DNA from: Marinobacter sp. F4216
GTDB lineage: Bacteria > Pseudomonadota > Gammaproteobacteria > Pseudomonadales > Oleiphilaceae
NCBI RefSeq assembly: GCF_019931195.1
Contig: NZ_JAIOUO010000003.1
Coordinates: forward strand, 496,001-560,000
Direction: 5' to 3'
DNA length: 64,000 nt
A program made the translations under genes and the position numbers. This document shows positions 34,052 through 43,610 of the stretch, piece after piece. Below the pieces are notes generated by a model that was given only the letters and a program-made list of their open reading frames with translations, searched no databases and was not told the origin of the DNA. Every line of letters starts with the position of its first letter. Positions within the stretch are counted from its first letter, which is position 1.

Positions 34052-34935
34052 GATGCCGTTTTTCTCGGTGCTGTGCTCACCACGGTTTTCCCGATCACCC
34101 TGAGACAACGCGGCCGGCAAACCACCTGCAACGGGGTTTCCCCGGCCACATCACCATCGGCGGTCACGGTTTTGGCTTTCCCAGTCATGACACTGCAACG
34201 CTGCCCGGTCATCTGAACAACGGTACCCGTGCGGTCGCGCGAACGATTCAGGCGAACCGTTAAAAAAGCCAGCAGCAGTTGCCCGAGCGACCGGGGCTTG
34301 ATGGCGACCATCGTGAGTTGACCGTCATTAGCGCTGGCTTCCGGAATCTCATTACCACCCCCGAAAAAGGCCCCGCTGGCGATGGCGACGGACAACCAGC
34401 GCCCCTCCACCTCGGATTTGTCACAACGGATCTCCGCCCGGAATCCGCGTGCAGCGTTCAGCCGGCGCAACAGCTCCAGACCATAACTGAAGCGCCCGAA
34501 GAGCTTCTTGCCGGCGCGTTCGGATTTTCGCACCGGCAGTGTGCCCAGGCCCACGTGCGCCACGTTGAGAAACAACCGGTCACCGAATTCAGCAACGTCC
34601 ACCAGTTGCGACCTGCCCTCGGCAATCAGAGCGCACAGTGCATCGGGGTCCTGCGGCAATGCCAGGTTGCGGGCAAAATCGTTCGCCGTTCCCGACGGAA
34701 GAACGGCCAGCGTGGCGTCCTTTTCCAGGCATAGTTGTGCCCCGAAGTTCGCAGAGCCATCGCCCCCGGCCACCAAGAGGACATCGCCCCGGCAGACCAG
34801 ATCCGTCCATGCCTGATCATCAAAACCCACCGGTCGAGGCTCGCTGATGCCGGCGCGTTCCAGGGCGGCCAGCCAGAAATCCTTGCCTCGTGCTCCATCG
34901 CCCGCTTTGGGGTTGGCGACCAGCCAATAGGTCAT
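34048..34935 (-). CDS. Diacylglycerol/lipid kinase family protein (YegS-like)
   Basis: 295-residue cytosolic kinase-like protein. Motifs are VANPKAG, VAGGDGSANF (nucleotide phosphate binding) and PSGTANDFARNLALP, then GNEIPEASANDGQL with the conserved D-G. Substrate probably a lipid with a free hydroxyl. ATG at 34935 with GGGAGC upstream is preferred over an ATG 17 codons earlier. Confidence 0.9.
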   Translation of the reverse strand: MTYWLVANPKAGDGARGKDFWLAALERAGISEPRPVGFDDQAWTDLVCRGDVLLVAGGDGSANFGAQLCLEKDATLAVLPSGTANDFARNLALPQDPDALCALIAEGRSQLVDVAEFGDRLFLNVAHVGLGTLPVRKSERAGKKLFGRFSYGLELLRRLNAARGFRAEIRCDKSEVEGRWLSVAIASGAFFGGGNEIPEASANDGQLTMVAIKPRSLGQLLLAFLTVRLNRSRDRTGTVVQMTGQRCSVMTGKAKTVTADGDVAGETPLQVVCRPRCLRVIGKTVVSTAPRKTAS

Positions 34936-35114
34936 CAATGCAGCTCCCGCGCTTTCCTTCCGGTGAACATCGTCAGTTTCACTCACTCAACCATAAGCCA
35001 CGAACGGGGCTTTCGCCCCTTACAAAGGCCGTTATGGAATTGACGGTCCTGAAGGGGCTGGGCACACTGCGGAAAAGCCAATAACAAATAACCAGACTCA
35101 GCGAGACCCACGCC

Positions 35115-36008
35115 ATGGACTTCCTCCGCACCCCCGAGCACCGGTTTCACAACCTGCCCGATTACCCGTTTGACCCGCGCTATGTAGAGGTTGAAGGCCT
35201 GCGGATGCACTACGTGGACGAGGGGCCCGCCGATGCAAGGCCCATTCTGATGCTCCATGGCGAGCCTTCGTGGTCTTACCTGTACCGTCACATGATTGCG
35301 CTGTGTGTCGCCAAGGGGCACCGGGTAGTCGCCCCGGACCTGATCGGCTTCGGCAAATCGGACAAACCGACCGACATCAACGCCTACAGCTACCAGCGAC
35401 ACATGGACTGGATGCAGTCGTTCCTGGATCAGACGGAGCTGACCGACATTACCCTGGTGTGCCAGGACTGGGGTTCCCTGCTCGGGCTTCGGCTGGCAGC
35501 GGAGAATTCAGACCGGTTCCGCGCCATCGTGGTGGGCAATGGCATGCTGCCTACCGGCGACCAGAAGGTGCCACCGGTGTTCAAATTGTGGAAAGGCTTT
35601 GCCCTGAACACGCCGTGGTTTCCCGTGGCCCGAATCGTCAACCTGGGATCTGCCCGAACACTCACCAAAGATGAGATGCGGGCCTACGACGCCCCATTTC
35701 CGGACAAGACCTACAAGGCCGGCGCACGGGCCTTCCCCGCGCTGGTGCCGATCGCACCGGATGACCCGGCCGCGCCCGCGAATCGTGCAGCATGGAAGGT
35801 ACTGGAAACGTGGGACAAACCCTTCCTGACAACCTTCAGTAGCGGCGACCCGATCACCCGGGGCGGTGATGCCTACATGCAGGGCCGAGTTCCGGGCGCG
35901 GAAGGCCAGCCACACACCACCCTCCAGGGCGGGCACTTTCTGCAGGAAGACTCACCGATGGCATTCTCGAACGCCATCATCGATCTGATGGCGCGCATGG
36001 ACAGTTGA
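35115..36008 (+). CDS. Haloalkane dehalogenase
   Basis: Hydrolase that replaces halogen on haloalkanes with hydroxyl. 297 residues of the alpha/beta hydrolase fold. MLHGEPSWSYLYR gives the oxyanion region; VCQDWGSLLG holds the nucleophilic aspartate near residue 118 with the halide-binding tryptophan next to it; FSSGDPITRGG and GGHFLQEDSP carry the acid and catalytic histidine. This is the DhlA/DhmA (HLD-I) type. Single gene, divergent context. Substrate range cannot be read from sequence; the assignment rests on the D-W pair and the HGEPSW motif. Confidence 0.88.
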   Translation: MDFLRTPEHRFHNLPDYPFDPRYVEVEGLRMHYVDEGPADARPILMLHGEPSWSYLYRHMIALCVAKGHRVVAPDLIGFGKSDKPTDINAYSYQRHMDWMQSFLDQTELTDITLVCQDWGSLLGLRLAAENSDRFRAIVVGNGMLPTGDQKVPPVFKLWKGFALNTPWFPVARIVNLGSARTLTKDEMRAYDAPFPDKTYKAGARAFPALVPIAPDDPAAPANRAAWKVLETWDKPFLTTFSSGDPITRGGDAYMQGRVPGAEGQPHTTLQGGHFLQEDSPMAFSNAIIDLMARMDS

Positions 36009-36098
36009 GCGCTGGCTCGGACACTAGACCAGGTGATTAATGAGGGGCCCTTAGTACCTGTCTCGTGTTGCTGCCATAACAATGACAAACGACCGTAT

Positions 36099-36153
36099 TC
36101 GTTTCCATGAGTTCGCCATAGTAATTCCGGGTCACGTACCGCCGTGGAAACGA
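36099..36153. repeat. Inverted repeat between convergent genes
   Basis: TCGTTTCCA (36099-36107) and TGGAAACGA (36145-36153) are exact inverted copies 37 bp apart, in the gap between the dehalogenase and rarD 3' ends. No T tract follows. It could be a weak terminator or nothing. Confidence 0.3.
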
Positions 36154-36159
36154 GCGCGA

Positions 36160-37050
36160 TCAACGCGCCAGCACCGCTCGTCTGGCCTGACTGCGCCACG
36201 ACGACCAGCTGTATAGCGCCAGCGCAATCCAGATCATGGTGAAGCTGGCCAGCTGGATCTGGCTGAGGGGTTCGCCAAACACCCACAGGGCGAGGAAGAA
36301 CTGCAGCGTGGGGTTGATGTACATGAGAAAGCCCAGGGTCGCCAGGCGCAGCCGTCTTGCCGCGCCGGCAAACAGCAGCAGTGGAATGGCCGTGACGATG
36401 CCGCTGGCCATCAGCAAGGTGGCGTGGAGGGTGTCGCCGCCATAATGGGACTGACCGCTGGTACTGAGCCAGCTGAACGCCAGCAAACCCACCGGCAACA
36501 GCAACAGCGTCTCGACAAACAGGCCGGACAGCCCGTCCAGGGCCACCTGTTTGCGCAACAGACCATAAGTACCAAAGGTGAGCGCCAGCGCCAGCGCCAT
36601 CCACGGCAGTTCACCCAGGGTGACCAGCTGAACCAGAATGGCCACGCCGGCCAGCCCCACCGCCACCACCTGCAACACGGCCATTCGCTCTCTGAGCACA
36701 AACAAGCCAAGCGCCACGTTCACCAGCGGCGTGAGGAAATAACCCAGGCTGGCCTGTAGCACATGGCGGGTTTCGACTGCGTAGATGTAAATGCCCCAGT
36801 TGGAGGCAATGAGCACCGCGCACGCCAGCACCCGCCACAGTTTGGCAGGCTCGGCCAGCGCCAGCTTTACCGGCCGCCAGCGCCTGAGTGCGGTGATCAC
36901 CAGCGAGAGGAAGACACAGGACCAGATGATCCGGTGCACCAGAACCTCATACGCGGGAATGCCCTCAAACAAGGCAAAGAACAGCGGGAAACAGCCCCAG
37001 ATCAGATAGGCAGACAATCCGTACCAGACGCCCCGGGTGACATCGTTCAT
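36160..37050 (-). CDS. rarD: EamA family transporter RarD
   Basis: 296-residue, ten-helix inner-membrane protein of the drug/metabolite exporter superfamily. GVWYGLSAYLIWGCFPLFFALFEGIPAYEVLVHRIIWS at the start and NWGIYIYAVETRHVLQASLGYFLTPLVNV are typical of RarD, as is the ending PTLQFFLALWVFGEPLSQIQ. Substrate not established. It overlaps the upstream DMT gene by four bases, so the two form one unit. Confidence 0.92.
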   Translation of the reverse strand: MNDVTRGVWYGLSAYLIWGCFPLFFALFEGIPAYEVLVHRIIWSCVFLSLVITALRRWRPVKLALAEPAKLWRVLACAVLIASNWGIYIYAVETRHVLQASLGYFLTPLVNVALGLFVLRERMAVLQVVAVGLAGVAILVQLVTLGELPWMALALALTFGTYGLLRKQVALDGLSGLFVETLLLLPVGLLAFSWLSTSGQSHYGGDTLHATLLMASGIVTAIPLLLFAGAARRLRLATLGFLMYINPTLQFFLALWVFGEPLSQIQLASFTMIWIALALYSWSSWRSQARRAVLAR

Positions 37051-37964
37051 GGCTTACCCCCGGCAACGGGTGTTTTCGGCGCAGGCCGGTTCTGGGTGAC
37101 GACCAGCGCCACCCCCACAATGGCCACCAGACCTCCGGCCATGGCCAGGCCACCGAGTTGTTCGCCAAACAGAAGGTAGGCTTCAAACGCCGTCACCGGT
37201 GGCACCAGATAAAACAGACTGGCCACCTGCGATGCCGCGCCGCGGCGGATCAGCCACATCAGCAGCAGGATCGCACCGATGGATACCCCCAGCACCAGCC
37301 AGGCCATGGAGAGCTTCAGTTGCAGGCTCCACTCCACTTCCCGGGTTTCCAGCGCAAAGGCACCGATCGCAAAAAAGGTTGCCGCGGCGGCGTACTGGAT
37401 AAACGTACCAGTCACCAGATCGGCGCCCGTGCCGAAGCGTTTCTGATACACGGTGCCCACGGAAATGCCGACCAGGGCAAACACCGCCCAGACGATGGCC
37501 CACAACGACAGGTCCACGCCGGTGTAGTCGGTGCCGTATTTCTCGAACAGCACCAGGGCGACACCAAACAGCCCCAACGCAAGCCCGATCCATTGCCGGA
37601 ATGTCACCCGTTCCCGCAATACCATTACCGCCACCGCGGCCGTCACCAGGGGCTGGAGCCCGACAATCAGCGACACAATGCCAGAGGCCATGCCCGTGTA
37701 TATCGCGTAGAACACGCCGCCCAGATAGCAGCCATGCACCAGCACCCCGGTCACCGCCAGGTGCCCCGCCGCCCGCCATCCCGGCCAGCGTGCATTCAGC
37801 AACCGGACCAGCATCGCCAGCAGACCGAGGGTGATCAGCATACGGATCAGCAACAGGGTGAATGGCTCCGCGTAGGGCAGGCCGTAATTGGCACCGATGA
37901 AGCCGGTGCTCCACAGCCAGACAAACAGGGCCGGAATGAGGTAGGACGAAACGACCGGATGCAT
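37047..37964 (-). CDS. DMT (EamA) family transporter
   Basis: 305-residue inner-membrane protein with ten helices in two five-helix EamA repeats, of the YedA/RhaT-like exporter type. LFVWLWSTGFIGANYGLPYAEPFTLLLIRM opens the first repeat and VYQKRFGTGADLVTGTFIQYAAA the second. Substrate unknown. ATG at 37964; two TTG codons upstream are weaker alternatives. Its stop overlaps the rarD start (ATGA). Confidence 0.9.
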   Translation of the reverse strand: MHPVVSSYLIPALFVWLWSTGFIGANYGLPYAEPFTLLLIRMLITLGLLAMLVRLLNARWPGWRAAGHLAVTGVLVHGCYLGGVFYAIYTGMASGIVSLIVGLQPLVTAAVAVMVLRERVTFRQWIGLALGLFGVALVLFEKYGTDYTGVDLSLWAIVWAVFALVGISVGTVYQKRFGTGADLVTGTFIQYAAAATFFAIGAFALETREVEWSLQLKLSMAWLVLGVSIGAILLLMWLIRRGAASQVASLFYLVPPVTAFEAYLLFGEQLGGLAMAGGLVAIVGVALVVTQNRPAPKTPVAGGKP

Positions 37965-38145
37965 GGGCAACAACCAGACTGAACAATGGATGAATGGCTG
38001 CAGGCTAAAGGTTAGCAGCCGAACGAAATAAGCCGGTCAGTATCGTTCAATCCAAAAGGTTCGGCAATCAGACCTGTGGCTGGTCAGACCAGATAGTGAG
38101 GCGGGGAACCGCTGTTGCCGTCCCCGGACCCGGTGCAACTGGCGT

Positions 38146-38385
38146 CTAGGAACCGCCAAGAATGGACTGCAGTTTCTGGGTCAGTTCGACTGCCTCAGCC
38201 CCCAGGGGCGTCAGATAACCGCCGTCTTTCTGGCTGATCAGACCCTTGGAAAACAGGTTTTCAGCCGCCTGAATGGTTTCGGGTGCGGCTGTGTGGGCAT
38301 GTACCTTGATGCCCTCCTGAGTGGATGACGAGGGGAATTGGGCTAGAAGGTTCAGTTCGGACAGGTGATCGGCGGAGAACGGCAT
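38146..38385 (-). CDS. TIGR02647 family protein
   Basis: 79-residue protein of a small gammaproteobacterial family. Recognised from LSELNLLAQFPSSSTQEGIKVH, AAENLFSKGLISQKDGGYLTPLGAEA, which has winged-helix-like spacing. It may bind DNA; the family has no proven function. ATG at 38385 follows GAGG; longer in-frame ATGs upstream lack a ribosome site. Confidence 0.85.
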   Translation of the reverse strand: MPFSADHLSELNLLAQFPSSSTQEGIKVHAHTAAPETIQAAENLFSKGLISQKDGGYLTPLGAEAVELTQKLQSILGGS

Positions 38386-38540
38386 GGCAGAACCTCGTTT
38401 TATTGTGATGATTTCAGCATAGTCCATCGGCATCCGCGGATTCGCACTCATTATTGATTCAGCTCAGGGCTGAGAGTCGGGTCTCATTATCCAATACCCT
38501 ATACTTCCCGTAGCCCACCGCACACGGACGACTGACTGGC

Positions 38541-39890
38541 ATGGAAAACAACGGCTATTACCCCCAACAACTCCGCCATTTAAGCGGTTACCTGTCCGGT
38601 CTGGTCAAGGGCAGGCTGTGGCTGAAGGTGTTGATCGGCATGCTGATGGGGCTTGTCACCGGCACCCTGCTGGGGCCGTCCGTGGGTCTGGTGGAGCCTG
38701 CGACGGGCAGCCTGGTCGGCAACTGGCTCGCGTTTCCCGGCCAGCTGTTCCTGGCCACCATTCAGATGATTGTGATTCCGCTGGTCATTGCCTCGGTGGT
38801 GCGTGGTCTCGCCGCCAGCGAAGACCTGGCACAGTTACGAACGCTGGGCGTCCGGGTCACGATTTTCTTTGTCATTACGACGGCGGTTGCTGCCGTCATT
38901 GGCCTGTGGATCGGCGGTGTTATGAACCCGGGCGCCATGATGACCGGGCTGGCCGCCACCGCGCCCTCCCCGTCAGTCGCCGCCGCATCCGCCAGCTCTG
39001 ACTTTCCGGACGTTCTGGAACTGCCGCAAACCCTGATCGGCCTGCTGCCGGGCAATCCGCTGGACGCCATGGTGGAAGGGCAAATGCTGCAGGTGGTGAT
39101 TTTTTCCATCATTGTGGGTGTGGCGCTGGTCAGCATGGACCCAAAGAAATCCCGCCCGATGCTGGACCTGCTGGATTCCCTGCAACAGATCTGCATGACG
39201 GTAGTCGGCTGGGCCATGCGCCTGGCGCCCATCGCGGTGTTCGGACTGATGGCTCAACTGACCACCACCCTCGGTTTTCAGGCGATGCTAGGCATGGCCT
39301 CCTACGTGCTGACGGTCATCATCGGCCTGCTGCTGATGCTGGTTGTGTACATGCTGATCCTGAAGCTCGTTGTTGGTGACTCACCCAAACGGTTCCTGAA
39401 AGACACCCGGGATGTGCTGTTGCTGGCGTTTTCCACCTCCAGCTCCGCGGCAGTCATGCCACTTTCGATTCGCACCGCTGAGGACAAGCTCGGCGTTCGG
39501 CCGTCCGTATCCCAGTTCGTGATTCCACTCGGGGCCACGATCAACATGAACGGCACGGCGCTGTATCAGGCCGTCGCAACGGTGTTTCTGGCCCAGGTGT
39601 ATGGCGTGGACTTGAGTGTCGGCAGCCTGGCCCTGGTGGTGGCCATGGCGGTAGGTGCCTCAGTGGGGTCCCCGGCCACGCCGGGTGTCGGCATCGTGAT
39701 ACTGGCGATGGTGCTTCAGACGGTGGGCGTACCTCCCAGCGGCATTGCATTGATCATGGGAGTGGACCGGATTCTGGACATGTGCCGTACTGCCATTAAC
39801 GTTACCGGTGATCTCATCACCTGCCGCCTGATGGAGAACTGGTCCGGCACTCGCCTGGTTAGTGAACCGGAAGCCAGCACCCCGACGTAA
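38541..39890 (+). CDS. Dicarboxylate/amino acid:cation symporter (DAACS family)
   Basis: 449-residue inner-membrane symporter of the GltP/DctA family, taking up glutamate, aspartate or C4-dicarboxylates with protons or sodium. Serine-rich reentrant-loop motif STSSSAAVMPLSIR, then NMNGTALYQAVATVFLAQ (NMDGT-type motif, aspartate replaced by asparagine) and CRTAINVTGDL are the substrate/cation sites. The N-terminal 25 residues are hydrophilic. Confidence 0.92.
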   Translation: MENNGYYPQQLRHLSGYLSGLVKGRLWLKVLIGMLMGLVTGTLLGPSVGLVEPATGSLVGNWLAFPGQLFLATIQMIVIPLVIASVVRGLAASEDLAQLRTLGVRVTIFFVITTAVAAVIGLWIGGVMNPGAMMTGLAATAPSPSVAAASASSDFPDVLELPQTLIGLLPGNPLDAMVEGQMLQVVIFSIIVGVALVSMDPKKSRPMLDLLDSLQQICMTVVGWAMRLAPIAVFGLMAQLTTTLGFQAMLGMASYVLTVIIGLLLMLVVYMLILKLVVGDSPKRFLKDTRDVLLLAFSTSSSAAVMPLSIRTAEDKLGVRPSVSQFVIPLGATINMNGTALYQAVATVFLAQVYGVDLSVGSLALVVAMAVGASVGSPATPGVGIVILAMVLQTVGVPPSGIALIMGVDRILDMCRTAINVTGDLITCRLMENWSGTRLVSEPEASTPT

Positions 39891-39951
39891 GGACGACAAC
39901 CCCAAGCCAGTTACGTTAGGCTGTGCAGCCAGGTTGTTAACGGGAGGTGCC

Positions 39952-40596
39952 ATGACCAAGGTAAATATCGACATTGTTTCGGACATCGCATGCCCATGGT
40001 GCGCCATCGGCTACAAGCGGCTGGAAAAAGCCATGACCGAGTTGCAGGACGAACTGGAATTTGACGTCCAGTGGCGGGCGTTTGAGTTGAACCCGGACTC
40101 CTCAGGTGACGGCGAACCCATCCTGCCGGCACTGGCACGGAAGTACGGCCGAAGTGAAGAAGAAATGAAGGCCAACCAGGCCCAGATGACGGCGATTGCG
40201 GCGGAGTTAGGGCTTAACTTCGATAAGCTTCAGGAGCGTCACACCCGCAACACCTTCGACGCACACCGCCTGCTCAAGTGGGCCGCTGAACAAGGCGATC
40301 AGACCGCACTGAAACTGGCCTTTTTCGAGTCCTACTTCGGACGGGCAGAGAACATTTCGAACACTGACGTGCTGCTTGCCTGCGTTGAACAGGTAGGGCT
40401 GGACGCCGAAGAGGCAAAAGCCGTTCTGAGTTCCAATCGCTATGCAGACGCAGTGCGCGAGGAAGAGCTTCGCTACCAGCAGGCCGGGGTATCTGCGGTG
40501 CCCGCTTACATCATCAACCAGAAGTACCTGATCTCCGGTGCCCAGGAACCGACAGTGTTGATGGAAGCGTTGCGAGAAATCGCGGCTGAAAGCTAG
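39952..40596 (+). CDS. DsbA family oxidoreductase, FrnE-like
   Basis: 214-residue cytosolic thioredoxin-fold protein without signal peptide. IVSDIACPWCAIG gives the CPWC active site at about residues 14-17. The helical insertion and the cis-proline block QQAGVSAVPAYIINQKYLISGAQ are typical of FrnE/2-hydroxychromene isomerase-like DsbA proteins. GGGAGG lies upstream of ATG 39952. It starts 61 bp after the symporter gene. Confidence 0.92.
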   Translation: MTKVNIDIVSDIACPWCAIGYKRLEKAMTELQDELEFDVQWRAFELNPDSSGDGEPILPALARKYGRSEEEMKANQAQMTAIAAELGLNFDKLQERHTRNTFDAHRLLKWAAEQGDQTALKLAFFESYFGRAENISNTDVLLACVEQVGLDAEEAKAVLSSNRYADAVREEELRYQQAGVSAVPAYIINQKYLISGAQEPTVLMEALREIAAES

Positions 40597-40650
40597 CTTT
40601 CTGGTGGCCTTCTCCTAGAGTTACAACGTAGCTCCAGCAGGAGAAAAACC

Positions 40651-40827
40651 ATGCTCTATTGGACGATAGTCTGTCTCGTTGTAGCAATAATCGCTGGTGT
40701 TCTGGGCTTTGGCGGTATCGCCGGCGCGGCGACAGAATTTGCGAAAATTCTGTTTTTTATTTTCATTGTTCTTCTGGTGATTTCCCTCATAGCGAACGTC
40801 GTTCGAGGGCGCGGACCAAAGGTTTAG
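40651..40827 (+). CDS. DUF1328 small membrane protein (YtjA-like)
   Basis: 58-residue protein with two hydrophobic segments ([22 protein letters not shown] and [19 protein letters not shown]) separated by TEFAK, the DUF1328 layout. AGCAGGAG lies ahead of the ATG. These proteins often appear stress-induced; the role is unclear. A hairpin at 40838-40877 follows. Confidence 0.88.
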   Translation: MLYWTIVCLVVAIIAGVLGFGGIAGAATEFAKILFFIFIVLLVISLIANVVRGRGPKV

Positions 40828-40837
40828 TGAGTCACCA

Positions 40838-40877
40838 CCGTTCGGGTCTTTGCATCAGTTGCAATCGACCCGAACGG
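40838..40877. terminator. Hairpin between DUF1328 and shikimate kinase genes
   Basis: CCGTTCGGGTC (40838-40848) pairs with GACCCGAACGG (40867-40877), and TTGCA/TGCAA pairs inside the loop. No long T tract on either side, so termination strength is uncertain. It sits between convergent genes. Confidence 0.6.
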
Positions 40878-40895
40878 GCTTAAAGTCTCGTCCGG

Positions 40896-41429
40896 TTAAA
40901 GCGCCATGTTCTTACCGGAACAAATCTGTTCAACGACCGCTTCGCAGACTTCATCCTGGCTTCGGCCCTCGCCTTTTATCGAGATATCCGCATATCGGCT
41001 GTACAGCGCAAACCGCTCGTCAAACAGGTCATCCAGTGACTGGTCCGGCCTGCGGGAAATACCCCGGGCGCTGTAATCTCCAATACGCTGGATCACCAGG
41101 TCCAAAGGAATATCCAAAAACACCACCACACCGTTGCCTTTCAGGCGCGCCATGGCCGCGTCACTGTAGACCGCGCTGCCGCCGGTGCTGATGATCTGGT
41201 GGTGCACATCCAGCTCCAGCAGCACTTCCTCCTCAATGTGGCGAAGCGCCTGGTAGCCATCTTCATCAACGATGTCCTGCAGGGTGCGCCCGGCCTTTTC
41301 CTGAATCAGCAGGTCAGTGTCTACAAAGCCCATACCAAGCCGCTTGGCCAGCAGAACCCCAACGGTGCTCTTGCCGCTGCCGGGCATACCGATGAGAACA
41401 ATGTTTTGATTCGTCTTGAGGAAGGGCAT
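40896..41429 (-). CDS. Shikimate kinase
   Basis: 177-residue P-loop kinase phosphorylating shikimate in aromatic amino-acid synthesis. Walker A GMPGSGKST near residue 14, FVDTDLLIQ (substrate DTD), RHIEEEVL and IISTGGSAVY (G-G motif), and a lid RGISRRPDQSLDDLF. There is no aroB neighbour, so this may be a second, AroL-like copy. Confidence 0.88.
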   Translation of the reverse strand: MPFLKTNQNIVLIGMPGSGKSTVGVLLAKRLGMGFVDTDLLIQEKAGRTLQDIVDEDGYQALRHIEEEVLLELDVHHQIISTGGSAVYSDAAMARLKGNGVVVFLDIPLDLVIQRIGDYSARGISRRPDQSLDDLFDERFALYSRYADISIKGEGRSQDEVCEAVVEQICSGKNMAL

Positions 41430-41521
41430 GTTTACTCCGGGGAAATTGTTTGGCGGCCGATTGTAACAAGTCCGTCTAACCTTGGTCTGAAAACTATAAT
41501 CAATGTCTCAAGGAGGACACC

Positions 41522-41992
41522 ATGCTTCAGACAGCTTATCGTTTTCTACCCCATTTCTTTGCCGTGTCATTGGCGCTGATCCTGAGTTCGGCGGCAGCCG
41601 TCGCCGCCGAGGATCCGGTTTACACAGGCCTTCTCTCCAATACCGGCGCCGGCGGTTATGACGTTGTTAGTTACTTCGAGGATGGCGAGGCAACCGAAGG
41701 CTCCAGCAACCACTCAGCCGAATACCTGGGCGTCAGCTGGCGCTTTGCAAGTGCCGAACACAAGGCGAAGTTTGAGGCCGATCCTGATGCCTATGTACCC
41801 CAATACGGTGGCTATTGTGCCTGGGCGGTCAGCCAGGGTTACCTCGCCAAGGGCGACCCGGAGCACTGGACCGTCAAGGATGGCAAGCTGTACCTGAATT
41901 ACAACCAGTCCGTTCAGGACCAGTGGCTGGAAGATACCGAGAACTTCATCCGCACGGCGAATGAGAACTGGCCGGCAGTACTCGAAAAGTAA
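41522..41992 (+). CDS. Exported YHS domain protein
   Basis: 156-residue protein with a signal peptide ending at AVAAE (about residue 30). The YHS-type core is GGYDVVSYFEDGEATEGSSNHSAEYLGVSWRFASAEHKAKFEADPDAYVPQYGGYCAWAVSQG, with the F-x-x-P-x-x-Y and the YCAWA end of the fold. YHS proteins are thought to bind metal or heme-like ligands. Preceded by AAGGAGG. Function unknown. Confidence 0.88.
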   Translation: MLQTAYRFLPHFFAVSLALILSSAAAVAAEDPVYTGLLSNTGAGGYDVVSYFEDGEATEGSSNHSAEYLGVSWRFASAEHKAKFEADPDAYVPQYGGYCAWAVSQGYLAKGDPEHWTVKDGKLYLNYNQSVQDQWLEDTENFIRTANENWPAVLEK

Positions 41993-42103
41993 CAGTTTTC
42001 CGACAATCCGTGCGGTTTCAAGGCTGGCACAAAGCCGTATAATCCGGCAAAAAGAATGACGCTTTTTCTTTCAGTCAGCCTGCAGTAGCCGCACGGATAA
42101 CGA

Positions 42104-42814
42104 ATGACAACTGGCCAGACGCGATCAGCTTTTCCGCTTGCCACACTCACCTTTGTGACCTGTATGCTCACGGCTGCCGTGGCTCAGGCAGAGATTGCCC
42201 GCATCGTGCACCCCGATGGCACGGTCGAATTCACCAATGTTAAAAAGAGCCAGCCCCGCGCCTCGACCGGTAACGACACAGTGTATCGCTACAAGGATGA
42301 CCACGGCGTTGTGGCCTACAGCAGCGTTCGCCCCAGCAGTGACCAGTTCGAAGTCATCCGGTTCTACTGCTATGCCTGCGATCCGGAATCCAGCGTCGAC
42401 TGGCGCAGAACCCCTCTGTTCAAGCAACGCTATCGTGATGAAATCCTGACCGCGGCCCGCGAGTACGGCGTTGACCCTGCGTTGATCCGGGCCGTTATCC
42501 ACGCCGAATCCGCGTTCAATGAAAAGGCGCTGTCTCCAGTGGGAGCTCAGGGGTTAATGCAATTGATGCCGGGTACGGCCCGGGAACTGGGCGTCGTGAA
42601 TCCACTCGTTGCGTCCGAGAACATTCGCGGGGGTGCCAATTACCTGGCCAAAATGCTGCAGCGCTTCAACGGCGACATTCGCCTGGCAACCGCCGCATAC
42701 AACGCCGGCCCCGGTGCGGTCTCCCGTTATCAGGGCGTGCCACCCTATGCGGAAACCAAGGCTTACGTGCATCGCGTTGGTATCCTGCACGAGCGCTACG
42801 CCGGCACGTTCTGA
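42104..42814 (+). CDS. Lytic transglycosylase, SLT domain
   Basis: 236-residue periplasmic murein hydrolase. Signal peptide ends at AQAE (about residue 29). An N-terminal DUF4124-like stretch ([27 protein letters not shown]) precedes a family-1 SLT domain. Catalytic Glu is in [27 protein letters not shown] near residue 133, and [29 protein letters not shown] follows. CYACDPESS contains a possible disulfide pair. Confidence 0.93.
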   Translation: MTTGQTRSAFPLATLTFVTCMLTAAVAQAEIARIVHPDGTVEFTNVKKSQPRASTGNDTVYRYKDDHGVVAYSSVRPSSDQFEVIRFYCYACDPESSVDWRRTPLFKQRYRDEILTAAREYGVDPALIRAVIHAESAFNEKALSPVGAQGLMQLMPGTARELGVVNPLVASENIRGGANYLAKMLQRFNGDIRLATAAYNAGPGAVSRYQGVPPYAETKAYVHRVGILHERYAGTF

Positions 42815-42823
42815 TATCGGGCG

Positions 42824-43489
42824 TTACCCGAACGCCAGCCAGATCCCCACCGCGATCATCAGGCTTCCGGCCACCCGGTTTACCGTGCGAACACCATTGC
42901 CCTGACGCAACAATGCCCTCAAGCCACGCCCACCGTGGGCGTAGAGCTGCAAGCAGATGAATTCCAGCAGCAGAATAATCAGGATCAGCGCCGCCAACTG
43001 GGACGTCATCGGCAGACTGTTATCAATAAACGGCGGCAACAGGGCTACAAAGAAGGCCCACCCCTTGGGGTTGGCGATGGCCGTCACGAAGCCCTGAAAC
43101 GCCAGTTGCCAGCGTGACAGGTCAACCGCCGACTGATCCTCCTCCGGCATCGCCATTCGACCTTTGGAAAACCACATCTGAATACCCAGCCAGGCCAGGT
43201 AGGCACCACCGGCATACTTGAACACGGCAAACGCGGTGGGGTATTTCAGCATGAAGGCCGCCACACCAATAGCCGCCGACGTTGCCACGATCGCCACCCC
43301 CAGCAGCTCACCGGCCATCATCCACAGGGCCCGGCGCACACCAATAGTGATACCCATGGACAGCGCCAGGGTCATGCACATACCGGGTGTAATGGACACC
43401 ACAAAGAACGTGGGAATGAAGGCAGATAATAACGACCAGTTGAGTGACAACACAGCACGGCTCCGCAACGCTGGGTGGCGAGTACCCAT
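42824..43489 (-). CDS. LysE family amino-acid exporter
   Basis: Inner-membrane exporter of the LysE/RhtB superfamily, about 210-221 residues with six helices. FFVVSITPGMCMTLALSMGITIGVRRALWMMAGELLG is the family N-terminal block and TAIANPKGWAFFVALLPPFI the central N-P-K motif. The first ATG (43489) adds 12 non-membrane residues; the GTG at 43453 or the TTG after it would better fit the family length. Substrate unknown. Confidence 0.9.
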   Translation of the reverse strand: MGTRHPALRSRAVLSLNWSLLSAFIPTFFVVSITPGMCMTLALSMGITIGVRRALWMMAGELLGVAIVATSAAIGVAAFMLKYPTAFAVFKYAGGAYLAWLGIQMWFSKGRMAMPEEDQSAVDLSRWQLAFQGFVTAIANPKGWAFFVALLPPFIDNSLPMTSQLAALILIILLLEFICLQLYAHGGRGLRALLRQGNGVRTVNRVAGSLMIAVGIWLAFG

Positions 43490-43610
43490 AAAATTAGTAT
43501 GAATGTACTACTTTGGATCGGTAGGATGCTCTCTATTGGACGAAAACTGCAAGCTTTTCAGGTGCTTTTTCGTTTCAACAGGAGATGTTCAACTACGCAA
43601 GGATAGCAGT

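Noticed and set aside
36099..36153. Mobile-element ends from the TCGTTTCCA inverted repeat
   Set aside because: The two 9-bp arms enclose only 37 bp and no direct target duplication; more likely chance or a weak hairpin.
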